Shown here one piece after another: positions 18,813 through 28,035 of a stretch of DNA of 64,000 nucleotides. The position numbers and the translations under genes are program-made. The notes beneath the pieces were generated by a model. That model saw only the letters and a list, made by a program, of their open reading frames with translations. It made no database searches and was not told the DNA's origin. The stretch comes from Zeimonas sp003577305 (GTDB lineage: Bacteria > Pseudomonadota > Gammaproteobacteria > Burkholderiales > Burkholderiaceae_E). The stretch's first letter is position 1, and every line of letters begins with the position of its first letter. The stretch is taken from assembly GCA_030263385.1 (NCBI GenBank), contig SZOX01000008.1, forward strand, positions 40,416 to 104,415. The letters are read 5' to 3'.

Positions 18813-20206
18813 TCGGGCCAGACCTGGCGCCCGCGGCGAGCGCCGTGCGGCCGAGAATTCTCGTCGCCGAAGACGACCGGCGCATGCGCGAGCTGATCGC
18901 CGCCGTGCTGGGCGAGATCGAGCCGAACGTCGAGATCGTCACCGCCGCCGACGCCCACGAGGCGATGGATCTCTTCGAGGCCGATCACGCCGCGGTCGTG
19001 CTGACCGACCTGCGGATGCCCGGCGCCGACGGCCTCGACCTGCTGAAGTTCGTGCGCCAGCGCGACCCGCAGACGCAGGTCGTGCTGGTCACCGGCCACG
19101 GCACCGTCGAATCGGCGGTCGCCGCGCTCAAGCAGGGCGCCTTCGACTACGTCGAGAAGCCGTTCGACACGGTGAAGCTGCGCTGCGTCGTCGAGAACGC
19201 GCTGCGTCACTATCTGCTGGCCACCGAGAACGAGCGCCTGCGCCAGCAGCGGCGCAGCTTCGAGCAGGGCGGCGAGATCATCGGCGCGTCGCAGGCCAGG
19301 GAGCTCATCGAACGGCTGATCGTGGCCGCGGCCGCCTACGACTCGAGCGTGCTGGTGAGCGGCCCGAGCGGCAGCGGCAAGGAGCTCGTGGCGCGCCAGA
19401 TCCACCTGCGCAGCGCCCGCCGCGAGCGGCCGTTCGTGGTGATCAACTGCGCGGCCATTCCCGAAACGCTGGTCGAGAGCGAGCTGTTCGGCTACCGCAA
19501 GGGCGCGTTCACCGGTGCCGAGCGCAACAAGATCGGGCTGTTCGAGGCCGCCGACGGCGGCACGCTGTTTTTCGACGAAGTGAACAACGCGTCGATGGCG
19601 CTGCAGGCGAAACTGCTGCGTGTCGCGCAGGACGGCATTTTCTACCCCGTCGGCGCCACCGAGCCGGTGGGCGTCGACGTGCGGCTGATCGCCGCCACCA
19701 ACCGGCCGATCGCCGACCTGGTCGGGCAGGGCCGGTTTCGCGAAGACCTCTTCTACCGGCTCTCGGTGATCGAGATTCCGATTCCGCCGCTGCGCGAGCG
19801 CCGCGAAGACATTCCGCTGCTCGCGTACTACTTCCTGAACAAGCACTCGGTGCGCCTGGGCAAGCACGTCACCGGCTTCAGGACCGCGGTGCTGGGCGCG
19901 CTGATGCGCTACGACTGGCCCGGCAACGTGCGCGAGCTGGAAAACGTGGTGCAGCGGATGATCATTCTCAGCGAGACCGACCCGATCGGGCCCGAGGTCG
20001 TGCCGCCGCGGCTCACCGAAGGCAACGGCGCGCAGGCGCGCGCCCTCGACCTGCTGTCGCCGCGCAGCCTCGACGAGATGGAGGCGTACTTCATCGCCAA
20101 GACCCTGCGCGAGACCAAGGGCGACCGCGGACTGGCCGCCGAGATCCTCGGCATCGACAAGTCGACGCTGTGGCGCAAGGTGAAGCGCTACGGCATCGAG
20201 GAATAG
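18809..20206 (+). CDS. NtrC-family sigma-54-dependent response regulator
   Basis: A 465-residue activator. The receiver domain (about 15-130) has acidic Asp22/Asp23 and phospho-acceptor Asp67 (VVLTDLRMPG). The AAA+ domain has Walker A GPSGSGKE near 185, the sigma-54 contact loop GAFTGA at about 232-237, Walker B GGTLFFDE and the arginine region FREDLFYRLSVIEIPIPPLR. The C-terminal Fis-type helix-turn-helix is RGLAAEILGIDKSTLWRKVK. With the GAFTGA loop intact it should activate sigma-54 promoters, and two such promoters occur within the same locus. It is coupled to the kinase gene by a 4-bp overlap. Confidence 0.95.
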   Translation: MIGPDLAPAASAVRPRILVAEDDRRMRELIAAVLGEIEPNVEIVTAADAHEAMDLFEADHAAVVLTDLRMPGADGLDLLKFVRQRDPQTQVVLVTGHGTVESAVAALKQGAFDYVEKPFDTVKLRCVVENALRHYLLATENERLRQQRRSFEQGGEIIGASQARELIERLIVAAAAYDSSVLVSGPSGSGKELVARQIHLRSARRERPFVVINCAAIPETLVESELFGYRKGAFTGAERNKIGLFEAADGGTLFFDEVNNASMALQAKLLRVAQDGIFYPVGATEPVGVDVRLIAATNRPIADLVGQGRFREDLFYRLSVIEIPIPPLRERREDIPLLAYYFLNKHSVRLGKHVTGFRTAVLGALMRYDWPGNVRELENVVQRMIILSETDPIGPEVVPPRLTEGNGAQARALDLLSPRSLDEMEAYFIAKTLRETKGDRGLAAEILGIDKSTLWRKVKRYGIEE

Positions 20207-20221
20207 CGCCCGAACGGGCGC
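20206..20221. terminator. hairpin between convergent genes
   Basis: Arms GCGCCCG (20206-20212) and CGGGCGC (20215-20221) with a 2-nt centre, located at the end of the response-regulator gene and before the convergent reductase gene. There is no clear T-run; it may be a bidirectional terminator. Confidence 0.35.
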
Positions 20222-20234
20222 TCCCTCGGGGGCT

Positions 20235-21386
20235 TCAGCCGAGCACCGCGGGCAGCCGCCGCGTGAGCAGCTGCCGCGTCGCGGGCGCACCGCCCAGCAG
20301 CGCGAAGCCGAGCAGGTTGCCCTGCGCGTCGACGAACGTGGCTTCCAGGCTGCCGTCGGTGCCTTCGTCGTAGCGCCAGCCGCCCCCGGCGCCCGCCGCC
20401 GGCGGCGCGACCGTGAGCGGCGCGGCCGGCGTCTTCACCACCACCGGCATCGCCGGATAGCGCACCTCTGCGGGTTCGCCGGCCAGCGTCTTCGCCAGCG
20501 CGCGTGCCGCGTTCATCAGCGGCATCACGAACGGCAGCACGTGTCCTTCGACTTCGGCGCAGTCGCCGAGCGCGTAGACATCGGGCGCGCTCGTTCGCAG
20601 GTTGCGATCGACCACGATGCCGCGGTTCACCGCGAGCCCCGCCGCCTGCGCGAGTTGCGTGCGCGGGCGCAGGCCGATCGCCGAGAGCACCGCGTCGGTG
20701 TCGATCGTGCCGCCGTCGGCGAGCCTCACCCGCAGGCCGCCGTCGCGTCGTTCGATTGTGGTGGCGCTCGCCCCCAGGCGCATCGCGACTCCGGCTGCTG
20801 CGAGCCGGTTCGCGTAATCGCGTCCGACGCGCTCGGGCACCAGGCGCCCGAGCGGCCAGGGCGCCGGATCGAGCAGGTCGACCTTGCGTCCGCTCGTGAG
20901 CAGGTCGTTGGCGAACTCGCAGCCGATCAGCCCCGCACCGAGAATCGTCACGTGGGTGGCGTGCTCGATCGCCTCGCGAAAGCGCGCGTAGTCGGCCAGG
21001 TCGTTCACCTGCATCACCGCGTCGGCGGCGTCGCCGCCGAGTGGCACCCGGATCGGGTCGGCGCCGAGCGCGAGCACGAGCTGCGAGTATTCGAGCCGCT
21101 CGCCGTCGGTGAACGCCACCGCGTGCGCGCCGGTGTCGATCGACGCGACCTCGCGGTGCGCGAGCACCGTCGCGTTCAGCTGGGCGGCCGCGCCGGCTGC
21201 GTCGGCACTCGCCAGCGAGGCGGCGCTGCGGTTGCCGGCCAGCGCGTTCGAGAGCATCGGCTTCGAGTAGACCGCGCCGTCGTCACGGGTGACGACGACC
21301 AGCGGCGTCTCGGCGTCGAGCCTGCGCAACTCGCGGGCCACCGTGTGGCCCGCCAGTCCGCTGCCCACGATCACGATCGGTGCCAT
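20235..21386 (-). CDS. rubredoxin-NAD(+) reductase-like FAD oxidoreductase
   Basis: Pyridine-nucleotide-disulfide-type flavoprotein of 383 residues that would pass electrons from NAD(P)H to rubredoxin. The N-terminus PIVIVGSGLAGHTVARELRR is the FAD loop; HVTILGAGLIGCEFANDL near residue 145 is the NAD(P)H loop; DVYALGDCAEVEGHVLPF near 275 is the second FAD motif. It lies directly after the rubredoxin gene in the same direction, which supports the partner. It completes an NAD(P)H to rubredoxin to rubrerythrin chain for peroxide removal. Confidence 0.85.
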   Translation of the reverse strand: MAPIVIVGSGLAGHTVARELRRLDAETPLVVVTRDDGAVYSKPMLSNALAGNRSAASLASADAAGAAAQLNATVLAHREVASIDTGAHAVAFTDGERLEYSQLVLALGADPIRVPLGGDAADAVMQVNDLADYARFREAIEHATHVTILGAGLIGCEFANDLLTSGRKVDLLDPAPWPLGRLVPERVGRDYANRLAAAGVAMRLGASATTIERRDGGLRVRLADGGTIDTDAVLSAIGLRPRTQLAQAAGLAVNRGIVVDRNLRTSAPDVYALGDCAEVEGHVLPFVMPLMNAARALAKTLAGEPAEVRYPAMPVVVKTPAAPLTVAPPAAGAGGGWRYDEGTDGSLEATFVDAQGNLLGFALLGGAPATRQLLTRRLPAVLG

Positions 21387-21402
21387 GGCTCGTGCCCCGG
21401 AC

Positions 21403-21573
21403 TCAGGCCGCGATCTCGATCATCTCGAAGTCGGCCTTCGCCACCCCGCAGTCGGGGCACGCCCAGTCCGCGGGGATGTCCTCCCAGCGGGTGCCGGGGG
21501 CGATGCCGTCCTCGGGCAGGCCCTTGGCCTCTTCGTAGATGAATCCGCAGACGATGCACTGGTAAGCCTTCAT
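21403..21573 (-). CDS. rubredoxin
   Basis: A 56-residue iron protein too short for many gene callers. It begins MKAYQCIVCGFIYEEAKG and contains DWACPDCGVAKADFEMIE, giving the two CxxC motifs that bind a single iron. Spacing between the pairs is typical of rubredoxins. It sits between rubrerythrin and the rubredoxin reductase with gaps of about 60 and 16 bp, so the three genes are probably one operon delivering electrons for peroxide reduction. Confidence 0.95.
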   Translation of the reverse strand: MKAYQCIVCGFIYEEAKGLPEDGIAPGTRWEDIPADWACPDCGVAKADFEMIEIAA

Positions 21574-21632
21574 GTCGTTGACTCCGTATGGTTGAACTGG
21601 TCGTTGAATTGCCTGACGCCAATTGTGGCGGC

Positions 21633-22121
<489 letters not shown>

Positions 22122-22196
22122 GTCGCAGCTCCCTGGGATGCGGTTGACGATGGACGCAGTCTGCCCGTCGGGTTAAAATCGGTCCAACGAATTAAA
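22122..22196. promoter_or_regulatory. divergent rubrerythrin-oxyR promoter region
   Basis: A 75-bp intergenic region whose oxyR-proximal half is AT-rich (GGTTAAAATC, GAATTAAAATG), unlike its surroundings, with GATC/ATCGAT half-symmetries that run into the first codons of oxyR. This is where OxyR would bind; I cannot identify the four ATAG-type elements exactly. Confidence 0.4.
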
Positions 22197-23162
22197 ATGA
22201 TCAATATGATCGATAAAACCGATAAGACCAGCAAAGCCGACAAAGCGTCGCGCAAGGTGCCGCCATTCACCTCGGCGAGTGCGCTGCCGTCGCTGCGCCA
22301 GCTGTCGTACCTGGTGGCGGTCGCCGATCGGCTGAACTTCACGCAGGCCGCGCAGGACTGCTTCGTCACGCAGTCCACGCTCTCCTCCGGGCTGAAGGAG
22401 CTCGAGCGCACGCTGGGCGCGGCGCTGGTCGAGCGCGACCGCCAGCACGTGCTCGTGACGCCGCTGGGCCGCAAGGTGGTCGAGCGCAGCCGCGAACTGC
22501 TCGGCTCGGCGCGCGACCTGGTCGGCATCGTGCGTGCCGCCGCCGCGCCGATGACCGGGCTGCTGAGGCTCGGTGCGATTCCGACGATCGCGCCGTTCAT
22601 GCTGCCGCAACTGGTACGCGAAGCGCGCGCCCGGCACCCGGAGCTGAAGCTCGCGCTGCGCGAAGACCGCACCGCCACGCTGCTCGAGCGGCTGCGCGCG
22701 GCCGAGCTCGATTTCGCGCTGATCGCGCTGCCCTACGACACTTCGGGCCTGCTGGTGCGCGAGCTGTTCGTCGAGGAGCTGTGGCTGGTCACGCGTATGC
22801 CAGAGCGCCCGCCGGCGCCGCGACGGTTGAGAATCAGCGGGCTCGACACCGAGCGCCTGCTGCTGCTCGAAGAAGGCCACTGCCTGCGCGAGCACACGCT
22901 CGAGGCCTGCGGGCTGGCCGAGCGCGCCAACCCGTCGGGCATCGAGGCCACGAGCCTGGTCACGCTGCTGCAGATGGTGGAGTCGGGCCTGGGCGATGCG
23001 CTGCTGCCGCAGATGGCGATCGACTCCGGCTTCCTCGGGCGCGCATCGGTGCTGCCGCAGCGCTTCGCACCGCCGGCGCCCACGCGCACGATCGCGTTGG
23101 CCGCGCGCCAGACCACGACCCGCCTGGCCGAGTTCGAGTTCCTGGCCGGGCTGGCGTCCTGA
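22197..23162 (+). CDS. oxyR: hydrogen peroxide-inducible activator OxyR (LysR family)
   Basis: LysR-type regulator of 321 residues. The N-terminal helix-turn-helix is SLRQLSYLVAVADRLNFTQA and beyond (about residues 32-90). The C-terminal sensor domain contains EEGHCLREHTLEACGLAE near residue 225; the two Cys are 9 residues apart, as in the redox disulfide Cys199/Cys208 of E. coli OxyR. A Lys/Asp/Thr-rich tail of about 30 residues (KTDKTSKADKASRK) precedes the DNA-binding domain and is unusual. A second in-frame ATG lies at 22206. It is divergent from the rubrerythrin operon, its likely target. Confidence 0.88.
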   Translation: MINMIDKTDKTSKADKASRKVPPFTSASALPSLRQLSYLVAVADRLNFTQAAQDCFVTQSTLSSGLKELERTLGAALVERDRQHVLVTPLGRKVVERSRELLGSARDLVGIVRAAAAPMTGLLRLGAIPTIAPFMLPQLVREARARHPELKLALREDRTATLLERLRAAELDFALIALPYDTSGLLVRELFVEELWLVTRMPERPPAPRRLRISGLDTERLLLLEEGHCLREHTLEACGLAERANPSGIEATSLVTLLQMVESGLGDALLPQMAIDSGFLGRASVLPQRFAPPAPTRTIALAARQTTTRLAEFEFLAGLAS

Positions 23163-23235
23163 GCCGGCCGGCGCCGCGCTGATCCGGCGCACGGTCCGCC
23201 TTCCCGCCGGGCGCATCGCGTAAGATCGCAGCGCC

Positions 23236-24465
23236 ATGTCGCTCGAATCCCCGATCCGGCCGCCGACCCGGTGGCGCACCGTGCTGCGCGATGCGGGCAC
23301 GGTCTATTCGGTCAACGGCCTGATCGGCTTCATCTTCGCCGCCACCGGCCCGGTGGCGGTGATTCTCGCGGTCGGCACGCGCGGCGGGCTGTCCGAATCC
23401 GACCTCGCTTCGTGGATCTTCGGCTCGTTCTTCCTCAACGGCCTGGTCACGCTCCTGTTCTGCTGGCTGTACCGGCAGCCGCTGGCGTTCTTCTGGACGA
23501 TTCCGGGCACGGTGCTGGTGGGCCCGGCGCTCGGGCACCTGAGCTTTGCGCAGGTGATCGGCGCATTCGTCGCCACCGGCGTGCTGATGCTGCTGCTCGG
23601 GCTGAGCGGCTGGGTGCGGCGCGCGATGGCGATGGTGCCGATGCCGATCGTGATGGGCATGGTGGCCGGCGTGTTCCTGCGCTTCGGGCTCGACCTGGTG
23701 CGCGCGCTGCACGAAGACGCGGCGATCGCCGTGCCGATGGTGCTCGCCTTCCTGGTGCTCAACGCCTGGCATGCGGCCGGGCGCCGCGTGCCGCCGATGC
23801 TGGGCGCGCTGCTGGTGGGCGCGATCGCGGTCTGGCTCTCGGGGCGCTTCGCGCCGGAGCTCTCGGCGGCCAGCGTGCTCGCGCGCCCCAACCTCTACGC
23901 TCCCGACTGGTCGGTCCAGGCGATGGTCGAACTGGTGCTGCCGCTGGCGATCACGGTGCTGGTGGTGCAGAACGGGCAGGGCGTCGCGGTGCTCAAGGCG
24001 GTCGGCCACGAGGCGCCGATCAACGCGGCCACCGTGGCCTGCGGCGTCGCATCGATCGCAACCGCGTTCGTCGGCACCGTGTCCACCTGCCTCACCGGGC
24101 CGACCAACGCGATCATTTCCGCCTCCGGCGAGCGCGAGCGGCACTACACCGGCGGCCTGGTCGTCGGCGCGCTGGCGCTGGCATTCGGCCTGCTGTCGCC
24201 GTTCTTCACGCGGCTGATGCTGGCGACCCCGCCCGCCTTCATCGCGACGCTGGCCGGCCTGGCGATGCTGCGCGTGCTGCAGACCGCGTTCGTCACCTCG
24301 TTCGGCGGACGCTTCACGCTCGGCGCGCTGGTCACCTTCCTGGTCACGGTGGCCGACATCGCGATCCTGAACGTCGGCGCGGCCTTCTGGGGGCTCGTTG
24401 CGGGCTGTCTGGTGTCGTGGCTGCTCGAGAGGCCGGATTTCGGGACACTCGGCAACAAGGTCTAG
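23236..24465 (+). CDS. benE: BenE family benzoate/H+ symporter-like transporter
   Basis: Inner-membrane transporter of 409 residues with about twelve hydrophobic helices. Conserved parts include GLIGFIFAATGPVAVILAVG near residue 30, the segment FWTIPGTVLVGPALGHLSFAQ near 90, VPMPIVMGMVAGVFLRFG near 135 and TCLTGPTNAIISASGERERHY near 280, all typical of BenE. The family imports benzoate or related aromatic acids with protons. No benzoate degradation genes are adjacent, so the substrate is by family only. The next gene begins 17 bp downstream. Confidence 0.88.
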   Translation: MSLESPIRPPTRWRTVLRDAGTVYSVNGLIGFIFAATGPVAVILAVGTRGGLSESDLASWIFGSFFLNGLVTLLFCWLYRQPLAFFWTIPGTVLVGPALGHLSFAQVIGAFVATGVLMLLLGLSGWVRRAMAMVPMPIVMGMVAGVFLRFGLDLVRALHEDAAIAVPMVLAFLVLNAWHAAGRRVPPMLGALLVGAIAVWLSGRFAPELSAASVLARPNLYAPDWSVQAMVELVLPLAITVLVVQNGQGVAVLKAVGHEAPINAATVACGVASIATAFVGTVSTCLTGPTNAIISASGERERHYTGGLVVGALALAFGLLSPFFTRLMLATPPAFIATLAGLAMLRVLQTAFVTSFGGRFTLGALVTFLVTVADIAILNVGAAFWGLVAGCLVSWLLERPDFGTLGNKV

Positions 24466-24481
24466 GGAGCGCGGAGAAACG

Positions 24482-25465
24482 ATGCCCCGGTCCGAACCTG
24501 CAGGCCCCGTCGGCCGCGACGACCTCGATTTCGCCCCGCCCGACGATTGCCCGATCGACTACATGCGGCGCACGCGCGACTGGTACCTCGCGCTCGGCTA
24601 CGACAACCCCTACGCCTGGGCGCGCTATCCCGAAGTGCCGTTCCAGCCGCTGCGCCGGCCGCTGGCGCGCAGCCGCGTGACGATCGTGACCACGGCGGCG
24701 CCGTACCAGCCCGACAAGGGGCCGCAGGGCACCGGCGCGCCCTACAACGCGGCCGCGAAGTTCTACCGGGTCTACTCGGGCGACACCGCGCGCGACCACG
24801 ACCTGCGCATCGCGCACGTCGGCATCGACCGCAGGCACGCCGACCTCGACGACAGCGGTTGCTGGTTCCCGCTGCCGGCGCTGCGCGACGCCGTGCGCGC
24901 CGGCCGCGTGGGCGAACTGGCGCCGCGCTTTCACGGCGCGCCCACCAACCGCAGCCAGCGCCACACGATCGAGGTGGACGCGCCGGAGATCCTGGCGCGC
25001 TGCAGGGAGGACGGCGTCGACGCCGCGATCCTGGTGCCGAACTGCCCGGTGTGCCACCAGACGCTGTCGCTGGTGGCGCGGCATCTCGAACGCAACGGTA
25101 TCGCCACCGTCGTCGTGGGCGTCGCGAAAGACGTGGTCGAGCACTGCGGCGTGCCGCGCTTCCTGTTCAGCGACTTCCCGCTGGGCAACGCGGCCGGCCG
25201 GCCACGCGACCCCGAATCGCAGGCGCTCACCCTCGAGCTCGCGCTGCAGCTGCTCGAATCGGCGCCGGGGCCGCGCACCACGATGCAGTCGCCGCTGCGC
25301 TGGAGCGCCGATGCGAACTGGAAGCGCGACTACTGCAGGCTCGAAGGCCTGACCCCGGAAGACCTCGCGCGACTGCGCGCCGAGAACGATCGCGGCAAGC
25401 GGATCGCGCAGGCGCTGCGCGATGCGGCGCTGGGGGCGGGCGCGACGATCGAGGGTACGCGATGA
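24482..25465 (+). CDS. glycine/sarcosine/betaine reductase B-like (GrdB/PrdB-family) protein
   Basis: Protein of 327 residues resembling the B subunit of glycine/betaine/D-proline reductases, with IAHVGIDRRHADLDD near residue 105, LPALRDAVRAGRVGELAPRF near 130 and VDAAILVPNCPVCHQTLSLV near 175. In the true reductases this last region carries selenocysteine; here it is CPVC with ordinary cysteines, the form seen in many aerobic proteobacteria whose function is unknown. It overlaps the following composite ORF by 4 bp (ATGA). Confidence 0.75.
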   Translation: MPRSEPAGPVGRDDLDFAPPDDCPIDYMRRTRDWYLALGYDNPYAWARYPEVPFQPLRRPLARSRVTIVTTAAPYQPDKGPQGTGAPYNAAAKFYRVYSGDTARDHDLRIAHVGIDRRHADLDDSGCWFPLPALRDAVRAGRVGELAPRFHGAPTNRSQRHTIEVDAPEILARCREDGVDAAILVPNCPVCHQTLSLVARHLERNGIATVVVGVAKDVVEHCGVPRFLFSDFPLGNAAGRPRDPESQALTLELALQLLESAPGPRTTMQSPLRWSADANWKRDYCRLEGLTPEDLARLRAENDRGKRIAQALRDAALGAGATIEGTR

Positions 25466-26523
25466 ACGCCCGCGAGTCGCTGCCGCTGGCCGGCGTGCGC
25501 GTGGTCGAGTTCTGCCAGGTGGCCGCCGGCCCGTTCTGCGCAATGCTGCTGGCCGACTTCGGCGCCGAAGTGATCAAGATCGAACCGCGCGAGGGCGACG
25601 GGCTGCGCCACTGGCCGCCGATCCGCAACGGCTTCTCCGGGAACTTCGCCTCGCTCAATCGCGGCAAGCGCTCGCTCGTGCTCGACCTGAAGGATCCGGC
25701 CGACCGCGACGTGGCGCGCGCACTGGTGCTCGACGCCGACGTGCTGGTCGAGAACAACCGTCCCGGCGTGATGCAGCGGCTGGGCCTGGGCTGGGACTGG
25801 TTCGGCCCGCGCGCTGCAGAGGGCGGCTTCGACCTGACGATCCAGGCCGCCGCCGGCGTGATGAGCGTGACCGGCGAGCCCGACGGCGCGCCGGTGAAGT
25901 GCGGCGTGCCGCTGGCTGACTTCACCGCAGGTCTGTACGGCGCGTTCTCGATCGCCGCGATGATCGCGCGCGTGCGCGCCGATCAACGGCTACGCCGAGG
26001 CGCTGGCCGACCCGCAGGCGCTGCACCTCGGCCTGGTGCAGCCGATGACGATGCCGGGCGGCACCGACACGCGCGCGACGACTGGCTGCCCGAACCGTTC
26101 ACCCGCCCCGACCCGCAGTTCTACCGGCAGTTCCTGCTGCACGCCGACCCGCTCGAACGGTTCTCGGTGGTGAGCTTCGTCTGGGGACCGGGCCAGCACA
26201 CGCCGGTCCACGACCACACGGTCTGGGGGCTGGTGGGCATGCTGCGCGGCGCCGAGCGTTGCCAGCGCCGCCGGCGCGCCGGCGACGGCCGCCTCGTGCC
26301 GCACGGCGGCGAGGAGATCCTGCACCCCGGCGAAGTCGACGCGGTGTCGCCGACGACCGGCGACGTGCACGTCTATGGCGGGAACATCGGGGCCGTGCGC
26401 CGGCATGTGTTCGATCCGCAGGCCGGGGAGGCGAAGGACTTCGTGTCCGGCTATTCGTCGGAGGTGGTGCCGAACCTGTGGGATCGGTCGGCGGTGGTGC
26501 GGGCGGGGATCGGGGGCGGCTGA
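25462..26523 (+). pseudogene. composite ORF: CaiB/BaiF CoA-transferase fragment joined to cysteine dioxygenase fragment
   Basis: One open frame of 353 codons made of unrelated parts. Codons 1-173 are the N-terminal part of a CoA-transferase family III protein (PLAGVRVVEFCQVAAGPFCA, FASLNRGKRSLVLDLKDPAD). At about 25975 the frame shifts: the other frame reads PINGYAEALADPQ and LVQPMTMPGGTDT, a later part of the same family, showing that an internal stretch is missing. From about 26077 the original frame reads WLPEPFTRPDPQFYRQFLLH and GPGQHTPVHDHTVWG, a cysteine-dioxygenase-type cupin with its HxHDH metal site. Neither protein is complete, so I call it a pseudogene made by deletions (or an assembly join). 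Confidence 0.7.
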
Positions 26524-27605
26524 CGGCGAGCCGAATCGGCGCCCGCGGGGGCGTCGGTCTCGGCCGCGTGCGATGCCGCGCCGAGAACCAGCCCGTCGAG
26601 CGGACTGGGCGTGCCCGCCGCACCGGACGTGAGCACGTGCGTGTAGATCATCGTTGTGCTGACGTCCCTGTGCCCGAGCAGCTCCTGCACCCGCCGGATG
26701 TCGACGCCGGATTCCAGCAGGTGCGTCGCGAACGAGTGGCGAAGCGTATGCGCGGTCACCCGCTTGCCGATGTCTGCAGCACCTGCGGCGCGCGCGATCG
26801 CGCGGCCGATCGTCTCCGGATACAGATGGTGACGACGGCGAGTCCCGCTGCGCGGATCCGTCGACGGCGCGGCGGCCGGCCATACCCAGAACCAGTTCCA
26901 TGACTCGGGCGCGCGCGGATACTTGATCGCGAGCGCGCCGGGCAGATCCACGCCGGGCGCTCCCGCGATGCGGTCGCGCTCCCAGAGCTTCCGGGCATCG
27001 GCGAGTTGCAGCTTCAACGATGCGCGCAACGCTTCGGGCAGCATCACCACGCGATCCTTGCCACCCTTTCCCTCGCGAACCACGATCACCGATCGGTCGA
27101 AGTCGACGTCCTTGGTCCGTAGCCGAAGGCATTCGAGCAGGCGCATGCCCGTGCCGTACAGGGTGCGCGCGATCACTCCATGGGCGCCGTCGATCGCGGC
27201 CAACAGGCGCGCGACCTCCTCGCGCGACAGTACCGTGGGTACACGTACCCTGGACTTCGGACGACCCAACTCCTGCATCCAGGGCAGCTCCTGGCCCAGA
27301 ACTTCCCGATAGAGAAACAGCAGCGCGCACAAGGCCTGCTTGTGAGTCGAGACCGAAACGTGCCGTTCGTTGGCGAGGTGGGCGAGGAATCGCTCGACCT
27401 CGCCCTGCCCGAGGTCGCGCGGGTGGCGCATGCCGTGATACCTGACGAAGGCCCGAGCCCAGTAGACATAAGCCTGTTCGGTGCGAAGGCTGTAGTGCAG
27501 GTAGCGGATGCGCTCGCGCAGACGGGCGAGCAGCCCGGGAGATCCCGGGCCGCTGCCCGAGCGAGGCGAGGACTCCGACGGTTGACTGCAGACAGTGGGG
27601 CGCAT
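26451..27605 (-). CDS. intI: integron integrase IntI
   Basis: Tyrosine recombinase that inserts and excises cassettes at attI and attC. The 384-residue product has the N-terminal SAM-like part (YSLRTEQAYVYWARAFVRYH, residues 38-57) and the catalytic domain with Arg155 (GTGMRLLE), Lys183 (EGKGGKDR), His286 and Arg289 (AHTLRHSFATH), His312 (LLGHRD) and nucleophile Tyr321. The integron-specific extra patch is present (SGTRRRHHLYPETIGRA, about 253-269). A C-terminal tail of about 60 residues is longer than usual and runs 73 bp into the composite ORF on the other strand. The start at 27605 fits the family best; a LexA-like box lies 5 bp upstream of it. It is divergent from the cassette array, as expected. 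Confidence 0.95.
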   Translation of the reverse strand: MRPTVCSQPSESSPRSGSGPGSPGLLARLRERIRYLHYSLRTEQAYVYWARAFVRYHGMRHPRDLGQGEVERFLAHLANERHVSVSTHKQALCALLFLYREVLGQELPWMQELGRPKSRVRVPTVLSREEVARLLAAIDGAHGVIARTLYGTGMRLLECLRLRTKDVDFDRSVIVVREGKGGKDRVVMLPEALRASLKLQLADARKLWERDRIAGAPGVDLPGALAIKYPRAPESWNWFWVWPAAAPSTDPRSGTRRRHHLYPETIGRAIARAAGAADIGKRVTAHTLRHSFATHLLESGVDIRRVQELLGHRDVSTTMIYTHVLTSGAAGTPSPLDGLVLGAASHAAETDAPAGADSARRQPPPIPARTTADRSHRFGTTSDE

Positions 27606-28026
27606 GGCGCCTATATATCTACACAGCATCCGTTCTTCGCGCATCGTCCGGCGGTACCACTGGTCACGTACCGAAGAAGTATGCAAAATGGATTAAATCT
27701 GAGCTGGCGTACGTTCTTTGCTGGCCGTTTATTTGTCGCTCCGAAAGCCGAAAGCGCCTGGCGGCCGCGGTTGGTGCGCCTCGCACAGGGATGGGTGTCC
27801 GGGTTATGCGATGGCGCCCTGGATTATTGCGGCATACGAACTTGGCGCGGGCTCGAAGAGCGCCGGTAGCGCCACATAGCCGAGGTTGCCCCGGGCTTTA
27901 CGCCTGATGCAGAGGGGTGGTGGTGGAAAAAAGACCTTCGGTAACAAGCGTATCCCGACGTAGGTGTGGACGGGTTACGCCGGCGGGTTCGCATTTATTC
28001 GGCTGCGCGCTACGAACCAAAACACG
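27606..28026. other. intI-array leader region (no gene)
   Basis: About 420 bp without a convincing gene between intI and cassette 1. It should contain the intI promoter (minus strand), the cassette promoter Pc (plus strand) and the left part of attI. I cannot assign a clear -35/-10 pair for Pc. A GTG-started frame from 27964 runs through attI in frame into the first cassette gene. Confidence 0.5.
27611..27626 (-). promoter_or_regulatory. LexA-box-like site at the intI start
   Basis: Read on the intI strand the site is CTGTGTAGATATATAG, matching the SOS box CTGT-N8-ACAG with one mismatch in the right half (ATAG). It ends 5 bp before the intI ATG. LexA repression of intI is established for other integrons; here it is inferred from the sequence. 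Confidence 0.65.
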
Positions 28027-28032
28027 TTAGAC
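27966..28032 (+). other. attI: attI primary integration site
   Basis: The last cassette-proximal part reads CAAAACACG then TTAGACC, closely resembling the attI1 core (TAAAACAAAG then TTAGGC). The crossover G|TT is at 28026/28027. Upstream, GGGTTACGCC at about 27972-27981 resembles the GCGTTACGCC element of attI1. Position directly before the first cassette gene supports it; the left boundary is uncertain. Confidence 0.7.
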
Positions 28033-28035
28033 CTC

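Noticed and set aside
26451..27605. Phage integrase or XerC/D
   Set aside because: It has the integron-specific patch near residues 253-269, is divergent from attC-bearing cassettes, and has no phage genes or dif site nearby.
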